From positions 1,827,906 through 1,891,905 of the forward strand of contig JAVKHP010000001.1 of the NCBI GenBank assembly GCA_031459855.1: DNA of 64,000 bases. The letters are read 5' to 3'. The notes below the pieces were generated by a model. The model worked only from the letters and a program-made list of their open reading frames with translations. It did no database searches and had not been told where the DNA came from. The translations under genes were made by a program, and so were the position numbers. This DNA comes from Armatimonadota bacterium (lineage in GTDB: Bacteria; Sysuimicrobiota; Sysuimicrobiia; Sysuimicrobiales; Humicultoraceae). The first letter of the stretch is position 1. The number at the start of each line of letters is the position of its first letter. Shown here one piece after another: positions 37,903-45,563 of this stretch.

Positions 37903-38315
37903 GGGTGCTCCTCGTGTGCGCGTGGTGTCGACGGAAGGAGTTCCGCTTGGCCGGCCCCGTCCCTGCCGGATCAGGGGTCCTGCGCCGCCATGGCGACCGG
38001 CGCGGTACTGCAACGACCGTTCGCGCGCGCCGTACGACCCCCACGGTCTCTTCGCTCCTGTGCCTCTGCGCCCGCCGTCGTCTGCGGCGACGACCCCGCG
38101 TGCTCCGCTGCACGACGTGGGCTCTCGTTGTTTCTTGAAAACTCCCCGGCAACGCACACGCGGTCATCGGCATTCGCCTGCACGACCTGCGCCCTTGTTA
38201 TAATGAGAACGCTGCTGGCGGCAGTCGTAGTGGCAGGGGACGTGGTGTCGGCGCATTTCCTCGTGTCAGGTCACCGCGCCGCACGGCAGCTGGGAGCAGA
38301 GGAGGCGCATCTGTC
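37903..38315. other. 413 bp divergent intergenic region between dipeptidase-like gene and htrA
   Basis: It holds an extended -10 promoter for htrA (38196-38204). The rest has weak purine tracts before each gene and no coding or RNA signal that I can support. Confidence 0.4.
38196..38204 (+). promoter_or_regulatory. extended -10 promoter upstream of htrA
   Basis: TGTTATAAT gives TGn plus a perfect TATAAT at 38199-38204. The -35 region is poor, as is common for extended -10 promoters. The leader to the GTG at 38316 would be about 105 nt. Confidence 0.55.
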
Positions 38316-39536
38316 GTGTTCATCACCGGACCATCGACCCCCCGACGGGTCAAGAACCGGAGCCTGCCGCTGCTGGTCGTGCTGACCGTCGCGGGCCTGC
38401 TGGGCGGCTACGTGGGGCCCCGTGCAGGCCTCGTGCTGGGACCGGCGGGTAGCGCCGGCGCGCAGCTGCCCGGCCTCGCGCCACCGCCTGCGGCCGTGCA
38501 GGCGCCGGCGCCTCCGGGGGTCGCGCAGCTCCCGCCGGGTGCGCCGCCGGCCGTCGTGCAGGCGCCGACCACCCGGGTGCTCGAGCGCGAGGAGTCGGCG
38601 ATCATCCGCGTGGTGCAGCAGGCGCGCCCCGCGGTGGTGAACATCAACGTGCGGGCCGCCGTGGCCACCCCGTTCGGCCTGTTCCCCCAGGAAGGACAGG
38701 GATCGGGCGTCATCGTCCGGCGGGACGGCCTCATCCTGACCAACAACCACGTGGTGCAGGGGGCTCAGGAGATCACCGTGACGCTGCTCTCGGGCCGGAC
38801 GCTGCGGGGGCGGGTCATCGGCGCCGATCGCTTCTCCGACCTGGCGGTGGTCCGCGTGGACGGCGGCGGGGCGCTCCCCGTGGTGGAGTTCGGCTCGTCC
38901 AGCGCCCTGCAGGTGGGGCAGACCGCCATCGCCATCGGCAACCCGTTCGGGCTGGGGAGCACGGTGACCGTGGGCGTGGTCAGCGCGCTGAACCGCAGCA
39001 TCCAGGCCGGCCCGGACTTCATCGTCGAGAACCTCATCCAGACCGACGCGGCCATCAACCCCGGGAACAGCGGCGGCGCGCTGCTCGACTCGAGCGGGCG
39101 TCTGATCGGCATCAACACCGCCATCATCCGCGACGCGCAGGGCATCGGGTTCGCGATCCCCATCGACCACGCCCGCGCCATCATGGAGCAGATCATCGAG
39201 CGTGGTCGCGTGGTGCGGCCGGCGCTGGGTGTCGAGATCCGCGGCGAGATCGACCCTGCCACCGCGCGGGCCTACGGGCTGGGCATCGACTACGGCGTGC
39301 TGGTGGTGCCGCAGCCCGGCAGCCCGGCCGAGCGCGCCGGCATGCGTGCCAACGACATCATCGTCGCCATCGACGGGCAGAAGGTGACCAACATCAGCGA
39401 GCTGCGGCGGGAGCTGTTCAAGAGGCGGCCCGGCGACGTGGTGCGCGTGGAGGTGTTCCGCGAGGGCCGGCGGCTCACGCTGACCGTGACGTTGACCGAG
39501 CTGCGCACCAGCGGGCTGGCGCGCCCCTGGGCCTAA
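38316..39536 (+). CDS. HtrA/DegP-like S1C serine protease with PDZ domain
   Basis: 406-residue envelope protease or chaperone. The N-terminus has one hydrophobic segment (LPLLVVLTVAGLLGG, residues 17-31), a signal anchor or signal peptide, followed by a Pro/Ala-rich linker. The triad is His145 (LTNNHVVQGA), Asp175 (RFSDLAVVRV) and Ser252 (INPGNSGGALLD). One PDZ domain follows (GVLVVPQPGSPAERAGMRAN). The GTG at 38316 is preceded by AGGAGG. It is seven bases upstream of nagZ and probably shares its transcript, linking envelope quality control with murein turnover. Confidence 0.93.
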   Translation: MFITGPSTPRRVKNRSLPLLVVLTVAGLLGGYVGPRAGLVLGPAGSAGAQLPGLAPPPAAVQAPAPPGVAQLPPGAPPAVVQAPTTRVLEREESAIIRVVQQARPAVVNINVRAAVATPFGLFPQEGQGSGVIVRRDGLILTNNHVVQGAQEITVTLLSGRTLRGRVIGADRFSDLAVVRVDGGGALPVVEFGSSSALQVGQTAIAIGNPFGLGSTVTVGVVSALNRSIQAGPDFIVENLIQTDAAINPGNSGGALLDSSGRLIGINTAIIRDAQGIGFAIPIDHARAIMEQIIERGRVVRPALGVEIRGEIDPATARAYGLGIDYGVLVVPQPGSPAERAGMRANDIIVAIDGQKVTNISELRRELFKRRPGDVVRVEVFREGRRLTLTVTLTELRTSGLARPWA

Positions 39537-39543
39537 CGGGCCG

Positions 39544-41151
39544 GTGCACGTCGTGCGCCCCGGCCTGACGGCGCGTCGGCAGGCCGGACGCTTCTGCCTG
39601 GTCGACTTCGACGGGCCCGAGCCCCCCGCGACCCTCGAACGTCGCATCGCCGACGCCCACATCGCCGGCGTCGTTCTCTTCCGGAAGAACGTGCGCAGCG
39701 CCAGACAGGTCGCGGCCCTTACCGCCTCCCTGCAGGGGACGGCGCGGGCGGCCGGCGCGCCGCCGCTGCTGGTGGCCATCGACCACGAGGGCGGGGCGGT
39801 CACGCGCTTCCCCCTGCGGCCCGACCCTGCTGGCCCGGCCATGACCCCGTTGCCCTCGGCCATGGCGCTGGGGGCCGCCGGCGATCCGGCCCTGGCGCGC
39901 GCGGCCGGCGCGGTGGCTGGCGCGGAGCTGCGTGCGCTGGGCGTGCACCTCAACTTCGCGCCCGTACTCGACGTCAACACCAATCCTGCCAACCCGGTCA
40001 TCGGCGCCCGCGCCTTCGGTGAGACCGCGGCGATGGTGACGGCGCTTGGGATCGCGTACCTCCAAGGGCTCCAGGCGGCGGGGGTCGGGGCCACGGCGAA
40101 GCACTTCCCCGGGCATGGCGACACCAGCGTCGACTCGCACCTGGGTCTGCCGCGCGTGGACCACGCCATCGTGCGCCTGGAGACGGTGGAGCTGGCACCG
40201 TTCGCCGCAGCAGTGCGTGCCGGCGTCGCAGCCATCATGACCGCCCACGTGGTCTACCCCGCCCTCGACCCCAGCGGGACGCCCGCCACCATGTCGGCGC
40301 CCATCCTCGCGGGGCTGCTGCGCGACCGGTTGGGGTACGGCGGGCTGGTGGTGTCCGACTCGCTGAGCATGCGGGCCATCGCCGACCACGTCGGGGTCGG
40401 CGAGGCGGCGGTGGCCGCCGTGGCTGCGGGCTGCGACCTGCTGCTGGCGCTCGGACCACCGGCCTTGCAGGACGACGTCCTCGAGCGCCTCGCGCTGGCG
40501 ATCGAGCGGGGGGTGCTCCCGGCGGCGCGGCTTGCGGCTGCGGCGGCGCGCCTGGCCGACGCCCTGCAGCGCCGGGGCGCCGGCACGGCGGGTACAGGAG
40601 CGCCCGCAGGCGGTCCCGGGCCTCCGGACCTCGCCGCGCACGTCGGCACGCCAGCCCACCTGGACGTCGCGCGGCGCATCGCCGAGGCCGCGGTGACGCT
40701 GGTCCGTGATCCCGCAGGCAGGCTGCCGCTCCGCGGAAGGGTCGCCGTCGTGGCGCTTGGGGGGCGCTCCGGTCCGGCGGAGCCTGTCGAGGGGTTCTGG
40801 CCCGAGCTCGATGCCTCCCTGCGGCGCCATGGCGCGGACGCAGTCGGGCGGCCGCCGGACGCCAAGGACCTGTCCGCGTTCGACCGGGTGGTCGCAGTCA
40901 CGTGGGGGCGCGGGACGCCCGAGGCCCGCACGGTCGAGGTCTGGCGGGCGTTGCACCGTCGCGTTGGCGACCGCCTGGTGGTCGTGGCCGCCGGCGATCC
41001 CTACGAGCTGGCTGCCGTGCCGCCCGACGCAGCCTGCGTGGCCACCTACGGCCCAGACCCCTTCAGCATCGACGCTGCGGCGCAGGTGCTGCTGGGGCGC
41101 CGTCGGGCCCGCGGGCGCCTGCCGGTCACGCTGCCCCGGGCCACGCCGTGA
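39544..41151 (+). CDS. nagZ: GH3 beta-N-acetylhexosaminidase NagZ-like
   Basis: 535-residue glycosidase that removes N-acetylglucosamine from anhydro-muropeptides. The GH3 N-terminal domain has VAIDHEGGAVTRF, the NagZ loop KHFPGHGDTSVDSHLGLP, which carries the His/Asp catalytic dyad, MTAHVVYPALDP and the nucleophile Asp in GGLVVSDSLSMRAI. A C-terminal GH3_C-like domain of about 170 residues follows, so it is longer than E. coli NagZ and closer to the two-domain Bacillus type. No signal peptide is seen, which points to a cytoplasmic enzyme. The GTG start lies close behind htrA. Confidence 0.9.
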   Translation: MHVVRPGLTARRQAGRFCLVDFDGPEPPATLERRIADAHIAGVVLFRKNVRSARQVAALTASLQGTARAAGAPPLLVAIDHEGGAVTRFPLRPDPAGPAMTPLPSAMALGAAGDPALARAAGAVAGAELRALGVHLNFAPVLDVNTNPANPVIGARAFGETAAMVTALGIAYLQGLQAAGVGATAKHFPGHGDTSVDSHLGLPRVDHAIVRLETVELAPFAAAVRAGVAAIMTAHVVYPALDPSGTPATMSAPILAGLLRDRLGYGGLVVSDSLSMRAIADHVGVGEAAVAAVAAGCDLLLALGPPALQDDVLERLALAIERGVLPAARLAAAAARLADALQRRGAGTAGTGAPAGGPGPPDLAAHVGTPAHLDVARRIAEAAVTLVRDPAGRLPLRGRVAVVALGGRSGPAEPVEGFWPELDASLRRHGADAVGRPPDAKDLSAFDRVVAVTWGRGTPEARTVEVWRALHRRVGDRLVVVAAGDPYELAAVPPDAACVATYGPDPFSIDAAAQVLLGRRRARGRLPVTLPRATP

Positions 41152-41158
41152 CCGCCCC

Positions 41159-41254
41159 GGTGGCGTCGTGCACACCTGCGGGCGGCCTTATCGGCGGCCG
41201 CCGTCGCCGCGCAGGGGAAACAGGCTCTCAGGTGGCGCCGTGAACACCCGCAGG
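41159..41254. repeat. 24 bp duplication of the nagA start region, 72 bp apart
   Basis: GGTGGCGTCGTG at 41159 and GGTGGCGCCGTG at 41231 begin copies that match at 20 of 24 bases. Each holds a ribosome-binding-like purine stretch and an in-frame GTG (41168 and 41240). Confidence 0.65.
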
Positions 41255-42490
41255 GATACCAGGACCGGGGACGGGCGGGCGGTCGAAGCCAGAGACCGCT
41301 GGACTGGCCCGTCAGAGCCGCGGTGTGCCTCCCCGGCTGGGCGCCGGTGGGCGATCCGGGCCGGGCGCTTGCTGCGGCCCGACGGGCTGAGCGGCCCGGG
41401 GATCGTGGAGATCGAGGACGACCGGATCGCCGCCGTCACCGAGGGCGACCGGCCCGGGCCGGCGCTCGATGCCTGTGAGGACCTGGTGGCACCCGGGTTC
41501 GTCGACCTTCAGGTCAACGGTGCTGCCGGCTGCGACTTTCTGCACCCCACGCCGGAGGGGTTCGCTGCCGCCTCCGCGCATCTGCTGCGCACGGGCACCG
41601 TCGCCTACCTGCCGACCCTCGTCTCGGCGCCGCACGACCAGCTGCAGCAGGCCCTGGCGTTCTTCGCCGCGCGCATGCACGACCCGGCGTGCGCGCCGCG
41701 CATCGCGGGCGTGCACCTCGAGGGCCCCTTCCTGTCACGCGCGCGCCCTGGCGCGCATCCCGTCGAGCATCTCCAGCCTCCTTCCATCTCATTCATCGGC
41801 CGCCTGCTCGACGAGTTTCAGGGGGTCGTGCGGCTGGTCACCCTGGCCCCGGAACTCGACGGCGCGCTGGAGGTCATCGACTTCCTCGCACGCCGCGGGG
41901 TCCTCGTCGCGGTGGGGCACACCGACGCGACGTTCGCTCAGGCCTGGGCGGCCTTTGAGCGAGGCGCGCGGCTGGCGACCCACCTGTTCAACGCGATGCG
42001 GCCGCTACACCATCGCGAGCCCGGCGTGGTGGGGGCGGCCCTGGCGCATCCCGAGGTCACCTGCACGGTCGTCGCCGACCTGGTGCACCTGCACCCGGCG
42101 GTGCTTGCCCACGTGATCGCGGCCAAGACGCCGGCGCGCGTGGCGCTCGTGACCGACGCGGTCGCGGCGGCAGGCACGGTGGGCGGCACGGCCACCCTGG
42201 GCGACCGCACGGTCGTCGTGCGCGACGGCGCGCCACGCCTGCCCGATGGGACGCTGGCCGGCAGCGTGCTCACCATGGACGCGGCCGTGCGGCACGTGTG
42301 CGCGCTCGGCGTCGACCTGGCCGACGCCTTGCGCATGGCCTCCGTCACGCCGGGGGCGTTGTTGGGGCGTTCTCCCGGTCTGGCCCCGGGCGCGCCCGCG
42401 GACCTGGTCGTGCTGGATGCCAGCCTGCGGGTTCGGGCGACGATCGTACGCGGACGCCTCATCTGGCAGTCCCCGCGGCAGTCCCCGTAA
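41240..42490 (+). CDS. nagA: N-acetylglucosamine-6-phosphate deacetylase
   Basis: 416-residue amidohydrolase that deacetylates GlcNAc-6-phosphate in amino-sugar recycling. Metal and catalytic motifs are LVAPGFVDLQVNGAAGCDF, GVHLEGPFLSRARPGAH (metal Glu), AVGHTDATFAQA (His), ATHLFNAMRPLHHREPG (His) and ALVTDAVAAAGT with the catalytic Asp. The C-terminal SVTPGALLG and GAPADLVVLD are typical. GTG at 41240 has AGGTGG six bases upstream. A second in-frame GTG at 41168 sits in a duplicated copy of that region and could be used. NagZ precedes it by 88 bp. Confidence 0.92.
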   Translation: MNTRRDTRTGDGRAVEARDRWTGPSEPRCASPAGRRWAIRAGRLLRPDGLSGPGIVEIEDDRIAAVTEGDRPGPALDACEDLVAPGFVDLQVNGAAGCDFLHPTPEGFAAASAHLLRTGTVAYLPTLVSAPHDQLQQALAFFAARMHDPACAPRIAGVHLEGPFLSRARPGAHPVEHLQPPSISFIGRLLDEFQGVVRLVTLAPELDGALEVIDFLARRGVLVAVGHTDATFAQAWAAFERGARLATHLFNAMRPLHHREPGVVGAALAHPEVTCTVVADLVHLHPAVLAHVIAAKTPARVALVTDAVAAAGTVGGTATLGDRTVVVRDGAPRLPDGTLAGSVLTMDAAVRHVCALGVDLADALRMASVTPGALLGRSPGLAPGAPADLVVLDASLRVRATIVRGRLIWQSPRQSP

Positions 42491-42527
42491 GGGTCGCGGC
42501 GGTCGTGAGTAGTCGTAAGTACAGGAA

Positions 42528-42561
42528 CGTCTGAAGCGCTAGGGCGTCTGGAGCGCCGGGG
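42528..42561. repeat. 17 bp tandem repeat, two copies
   Basis: CGTCTGAAGCGCTAGGG (42528-42544) is followed directly by CGTCTGGAGCGCCGGGG (42545-42561), 14 of 17 identical. A weaker third unit may follow. Confidence 0.7.
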
Positions 42562-42644
42562 CGTAGGGAGGGGAGCGGGGGGCGGCGAATCCCGGGGTGC
42601 CCGGCGGGGAGGAGACCGCATGTGGGGTCGCGCGTCCAGGTGAC

Positions 42645-42765
42645 GATGGGTCGACTGCGGTGATGGTCGACCTGGGGCGGCCGACTGTTGCGATGGTCGC
42701 CCGGAGCATGGTCGGCCGGGCGATGGTCGATCGTGGTATGGCCGATAGTCGCGCTGGTCGGCCGG
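42645..42765. repeat. degenerate ~16 bp tandem array with ATGGTCG core
   Basis: The core GATGGTCG or a close variant recurs near 42645, 42662, 42676, 42692, 42708, 42722, 42738 and 42754, so the spacing is 14-17 bp. The array ends about 40 bp before the xpt start. It could be operator-like, iteron-like or slippage-derived. Confidence 0.6.
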
Positions 42766-42803
42766 CGCGCAGATCGACCGGAGCGACGGGGGAGCCGGAG
42801 AGC

Positions 42804-43376
42804 ATGGAGGCGTTGAAACACCGGATCCGGACCGAGGGCCGCAACCTCGGGCGCGGCATCCTCAAAGTCGACGGCTTCATCAACCACCAGGTGGACCCCG
42901 CCCTCATGCACGCCTGCGGCCAGGAGCTGGCGCGCCGCTTCGCCGCGGCTGGCGCCACTAAAGTGCTGACCGCCGAGATCTCGGGCATCGCGCCGGCGTT
43001 CTGCACCGCCCTCGTCCTGGGCGTGCCCGTGATCTACGCCCGCAAGCAGCGGCCGGCGACGATGCCGCATGAGGTCTACCTGACCCTGGCGCCCTCCCAC
43101 ACCAAGGGTCTGCACGTCGAGCTGATCGTCTCGCCCGAGTTCCTGGCGCCTGGCGACCGCGTGCTGATCGTCGACGACTTCCTGGCCACGGGGCAGACGA
43201 TCCAGGGGCTCGCGCGCATCGTGCAGGCGGCGCGGGCACATCTGGTGGGGATCGGGGTGGTCATCGAGAAGACCTTCGAGGGCGGCCGCGCGCTGCTGGA
43301 GTCCCTGGGCGTGCCCATCGAGGCCCTGGCCCGCGTGGTGGACATGCGGGACGAGAAGATCGTGGTCGCCGACTGA
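42804..43376 (+). CDS. xpt: xanthine phosphoribosyltransferase
   Basis: 190-residue purine salvage enzyme that makes XMP from xanthine and PRPP, the exact length of Bacillus-type Xpt. It begins MEALKHRIRTEGRNLGRGIL, followed by LKVDGFINHQVDPALMHACG. The PRPP-binding motif is VLIVDDFLATGQTIQGL. VYLTLAPSHTKGLHVELIVS and IGVVIEKTFEGGRALLESLG are further family segments. The gene is only 15 bp before a DppB-like permease gene, so it probably heads the transporter operon. This is an unusual pairing. Confidence 0.93.
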   Translation: MEALKHRIRTEGRNLGRGILKVDGFINHQVDPALMHACGQELARRFAAAGATKVLTAEISGIAPAFCTALVLGVPVIYARKQRPATMPHEVYLTLAPSHTKGLHVELIVSPEFLAPGDRVLIVDDFLATGQTIQGLARIVQAARAHLVGIGVVIEKTFEGGRALLESLGVPIEALARVVDMRDEKIVVAD

Positions 43377-43391
43377 CGGAGGCCCCGCGCC

Positions 43392-44342
43392 GTGCAGCGC
43401 TACCTGGCCCGCCGCGCGCTTGTCACCCTGCCGATCCTGCTGGGAATCACGGTGTTGAGCTACCTCATCATGTCGCTTACGCCCGGGGACCCCGTGACGA
43501 TGCTCATCAACCCCAGCATGAGCGAGGCCGACATCGAGATCAAACGCCGCGCGCTGGGCCTCGACCAGCCCGTCTACGTGCGCTACGTCAAGTGGCTCGG
43601 CGAGCTGCTGCAGGGCAACCTGGGCTACTCGTTCAGCAGCGGCGCGCCCGTGGCCCGGCGGATCGGTGAGCGCCTCGGGCCCACGCTCCTGCTGACCGGG
43701 ACGGCGCTGACGCTGTCCTACCTCATCGCCGTGCCCACCGGCGTCCTGGTGGCGGTGCGGCGCTACACCTGGATCGACTACCTCGCCACGTTCCTGGCGT
43801 TCCTGGGCATCAGCCTGCCCACGTTCTTCCTGGGTCTGGCGGGTATCTACGTGTTCGCGCTGCGGCTGCGGTGGCTGCCCACTGGCGGCACGATGACCCT
43901 GGGTGGGGAGGGCGGCGTGCTGGACCTGCTCTGGCACCTGGTGCTGCCCGCCTCGGTGCTGGCCGTGGCCGGCGCCGGCGCGCTCATGCGCTACGTGCGG
44001 TCCAGCATGCTGGAGGTGCTGGGGCAGGACTACGTGCGCACCGCGCGTGCCAAAGGGCTGGCCGAGGGGCTGGTGCTGCGCCGGCATGCGCTGCGCAACG
44101 CCCTGATTCCGGTCGTCACCCTGGCCGGCCTGCAGCTGCCGGCCCTGCTGGCCGGCGCTGTGATCACCGAGCAGATCTTCGAGTGGCCGGGGATGGGGCG
44201 GCTCACCATCGAGGCCATCAACCAGCGCGACTACCCGGTGCTGATGGGTATCACGCTGATCACCGCGCTGCTGGTAGCCGCCGGCAACCTGCTGGCCGAC
44301 CTCACCTACGCCTACATCGACCCGCGCATTCACTACGACTGA
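43392..44342 (+). CDS. Dpp-type ABC transporter permease (DppB/GsiC-like)
   Basis: 316-residue inner-membrane permease. It begins at a GTG with GGAGG ten bases upstream and reads MQRYLARRALVTLPILLGIT. The family segments LTPGDPVTMLINP and ALGLDQPVYVRYVKWLGEL are present. The EAA loop reads LGQDYVRTARAKGLAEG then RHALRNALIPVVTL, and the protein ends YAYIDPRIHYD. It pairs with the DppC-like permease eight bases downstream. No ATPase genes are present in the operon, so the energising subunits must be elsewhere. Confidence 0.94.
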   Translation: MQRYLARRALVTLPILLGITVLSYLIMSLTPGDPVTMLINPSMSEADIEIKRRALGLDQPVYVRYVKWLGELLQGNLGYSFSSGAPVARRIGERLGPTLLLTGTALTLSYLIAVPTGVLVAVRRYTWIDYLATFLAFLGISLPTFFLGLAGIYVFALRLRWLPTGGTMTLGGEGGVLDLLWHLVLPASVLAVAGAGALMRYVRSSMLEVLGQDYVRTARAKGLAEGLVLRRHALRNALIPVVTLAGLQLPALLAGAVITEQIFEWPGMGRLTIEAINQRDYPVLMGITLITALLVAAGNLLADLTYAYIDPRIHYD

Positions 44343-44350
44343 GGCGCGCC

Positions 44351-45262
44351 ATGGCCGATGCGCTGCCCAAGGTCCGGTCGCTGGCTGCCGCTTCCCGGCG
44401 GGCGCCGCAGGCCCAGGGGTTCTGGCAGCTGGCGCTGCGCCGCTTCCTGCGCCACCGCATGGCGGTCGCCGGCCTGGGGGTGTTCACCGCCGTGGCGGTG
44501 ATGGCCCTGGCCGCGCCCGTCCTGGCGCCGCACAGTCCCACGGCGATCGACGCCACCGCGTTCCAGGCGGCCCCCTCGGCTCGCCATCCGCTGGGTACCG
44601 ACAGCGTGGGGCGCGACGTCCTCAGCCGGCTGATCTACGCGGCGCGGGTCTCCCTCTCCGTGGGCGTGCTGGCGGTGGGGATGTACGTGGTCATCGGCAC
44701 CGCGGTGGGCGCCATCGCGGGCTACGCCGGCGGCACGGTGGACCTGCTGCTCAGCCGCGTGATGGACGTGGTGCTCTCGTTCCCGCCGCTGATCATCATC
44801 CTGTTCGCCGTTAGCGTCTTCGGGCGCCCCAGCCTGTGGAACGTGATCGTGGTGCTGGGCCTGCTGGGCTGGCCACCGGTGGCGCGCCTGGTGCGCGGCC
44901 AGGTCCTGGCGCTGCGCCAGCAGGAGTTCGTGCTGGCGGCGCGGGCCTGCGGGGCCGACGACCGGCTCGTGGTGATCCGCCACCTGCTCCCCAACGCCAT
45001 GGCGCCGGTGCTGGTGGCGGCCACGTTCGGCACGGCCAACGCCATCCTGGTGGAGGCCGCGCTGTCGTTCCTGGGGCTGGGGGTGCAGCCGCCGACCCCG
45101 TCGTGGGGGAACATGCTGACCGACGCCCAGTCGCTGACGGTCCTCGAGCGGATGCCGTGGCTGTGGCTGCCGCCTGGCTTCATGATCCTGATCTCGGTGC
45201 TGGCCATCAACTTCGTGGGCGACGGGCTGCGGGACGCTCTCGACCCCGGCCTGCGCCTGTAG
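44351..45262 (+). CDS. Dpp-type ABC transporter permease (DppC-like)
   Basis: 303-residue inner-membrane permease. After a basic N-terminus the first helix is AVAGLGVFTAVAVMALAAPV, followed by LAPHSPTAIDA and the hallmark HPLGTDSVGRDVLSRLIYAA. The EAA loop is RQQEFVLAARACGADD then RHLLPNAMAPVLVA, and SFLGLGVQPPTPSWGNML is the usual final loop. The stop codon region is part of a 61-62 bp tandem repeat that continues into the gap. It should work with the preceding DppB-like permease and the following binding protein. Confidence 0.94.
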   Translation: MADALPKVRSLAAASRRAPQAQGFWQLALRRFLRHRMAVAGLGVFTAVAVMALAAPVLAPHSPTAIDATAFQAAPSARHPLGTDSVGRDVLSRLIYAARVSLSVGVLAVGMYVVIGTAVGAIAGYAGGTVDLLLSRVMDVVLSFPPLIIILFAVSVFGRPSLWNVIVVLGLLGWPPVARLVRGQVLALRQQEFVLAARACGADDRLVVIRHLLPNAMAPVLVAATFGTANAILVEAALSFLGLGVQPPTPSWGNMLTDAQSLTVLERMPWLWLPPGFMILISVLAINFVGDGLRDALDPGLRL

Positions 45263-45400
45263 GGATGTCGCGACCCTGGCGAGCGTGGAGGGCGCGCCGG
45301 CTCACCCCGGCCTGCGCCTGGAGCGATGTCGCGACTCCTGGCGGCCATGGAGGGCGCGCGGTGGATGCCCGGCCTGCGCCTGTGGCGATGTCGCCGGGAG
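45244..45400. repeat. 61-62 bp tandem repeat, about 2.5 copies, starting inside the dppC-like gene
   Basis: CCGGCCTGCGCCTG recurs near 45246, 45307 and 45369, each time followed by GATGTCGC. The first copy contains the last codons and stop of the permease gene, so the 3' end has been duplicated into the gap. Nothing else was recognised between here and the next gene apart from a run of nine G at 45422. Confidence 0.8.
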
Positions 45401-45563
45401 AAGGTGCCGGCGGTGCGGCCGTGGGGGGGGGCCCGTGGTCCGGCCCGGGCGCTCACCCGGGGACGGGCCGCGCCCGAGGGCTGGGGCCCCAGCGGGCGGG
45501 CGCAGGAGATCGGCATGCTGATCGCGTAGGGTGCTAGGACCCATCCAAAGGGGGGAATGACCT

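Larger units (their letters stand above)
42491..42803. other. 313 bp gap upstream of xpt filled with tandem repeats
   Basis: Two repeat arrays occupy it (42528-42561 and 42645-42765). I looked for a purine riboswitch before xpt and could not recognise one. Confidence 0.5.

Noticed and set aside
38204-38386. Short frame starting MRTLLAAVVVAGDVV upstream of htrA
   Set aside because: Its ATG overlaps the -10 hexamer, it has no ribosome-binding site, and it becomes Cys/Ser/Arg-rich and overlaps htrA in another frame.
42491-42803. Purine riboswitch upstream of xpt
   Set aside because: I could not find the conserved three-way junction loops. The region is occupied by tandem repeats.
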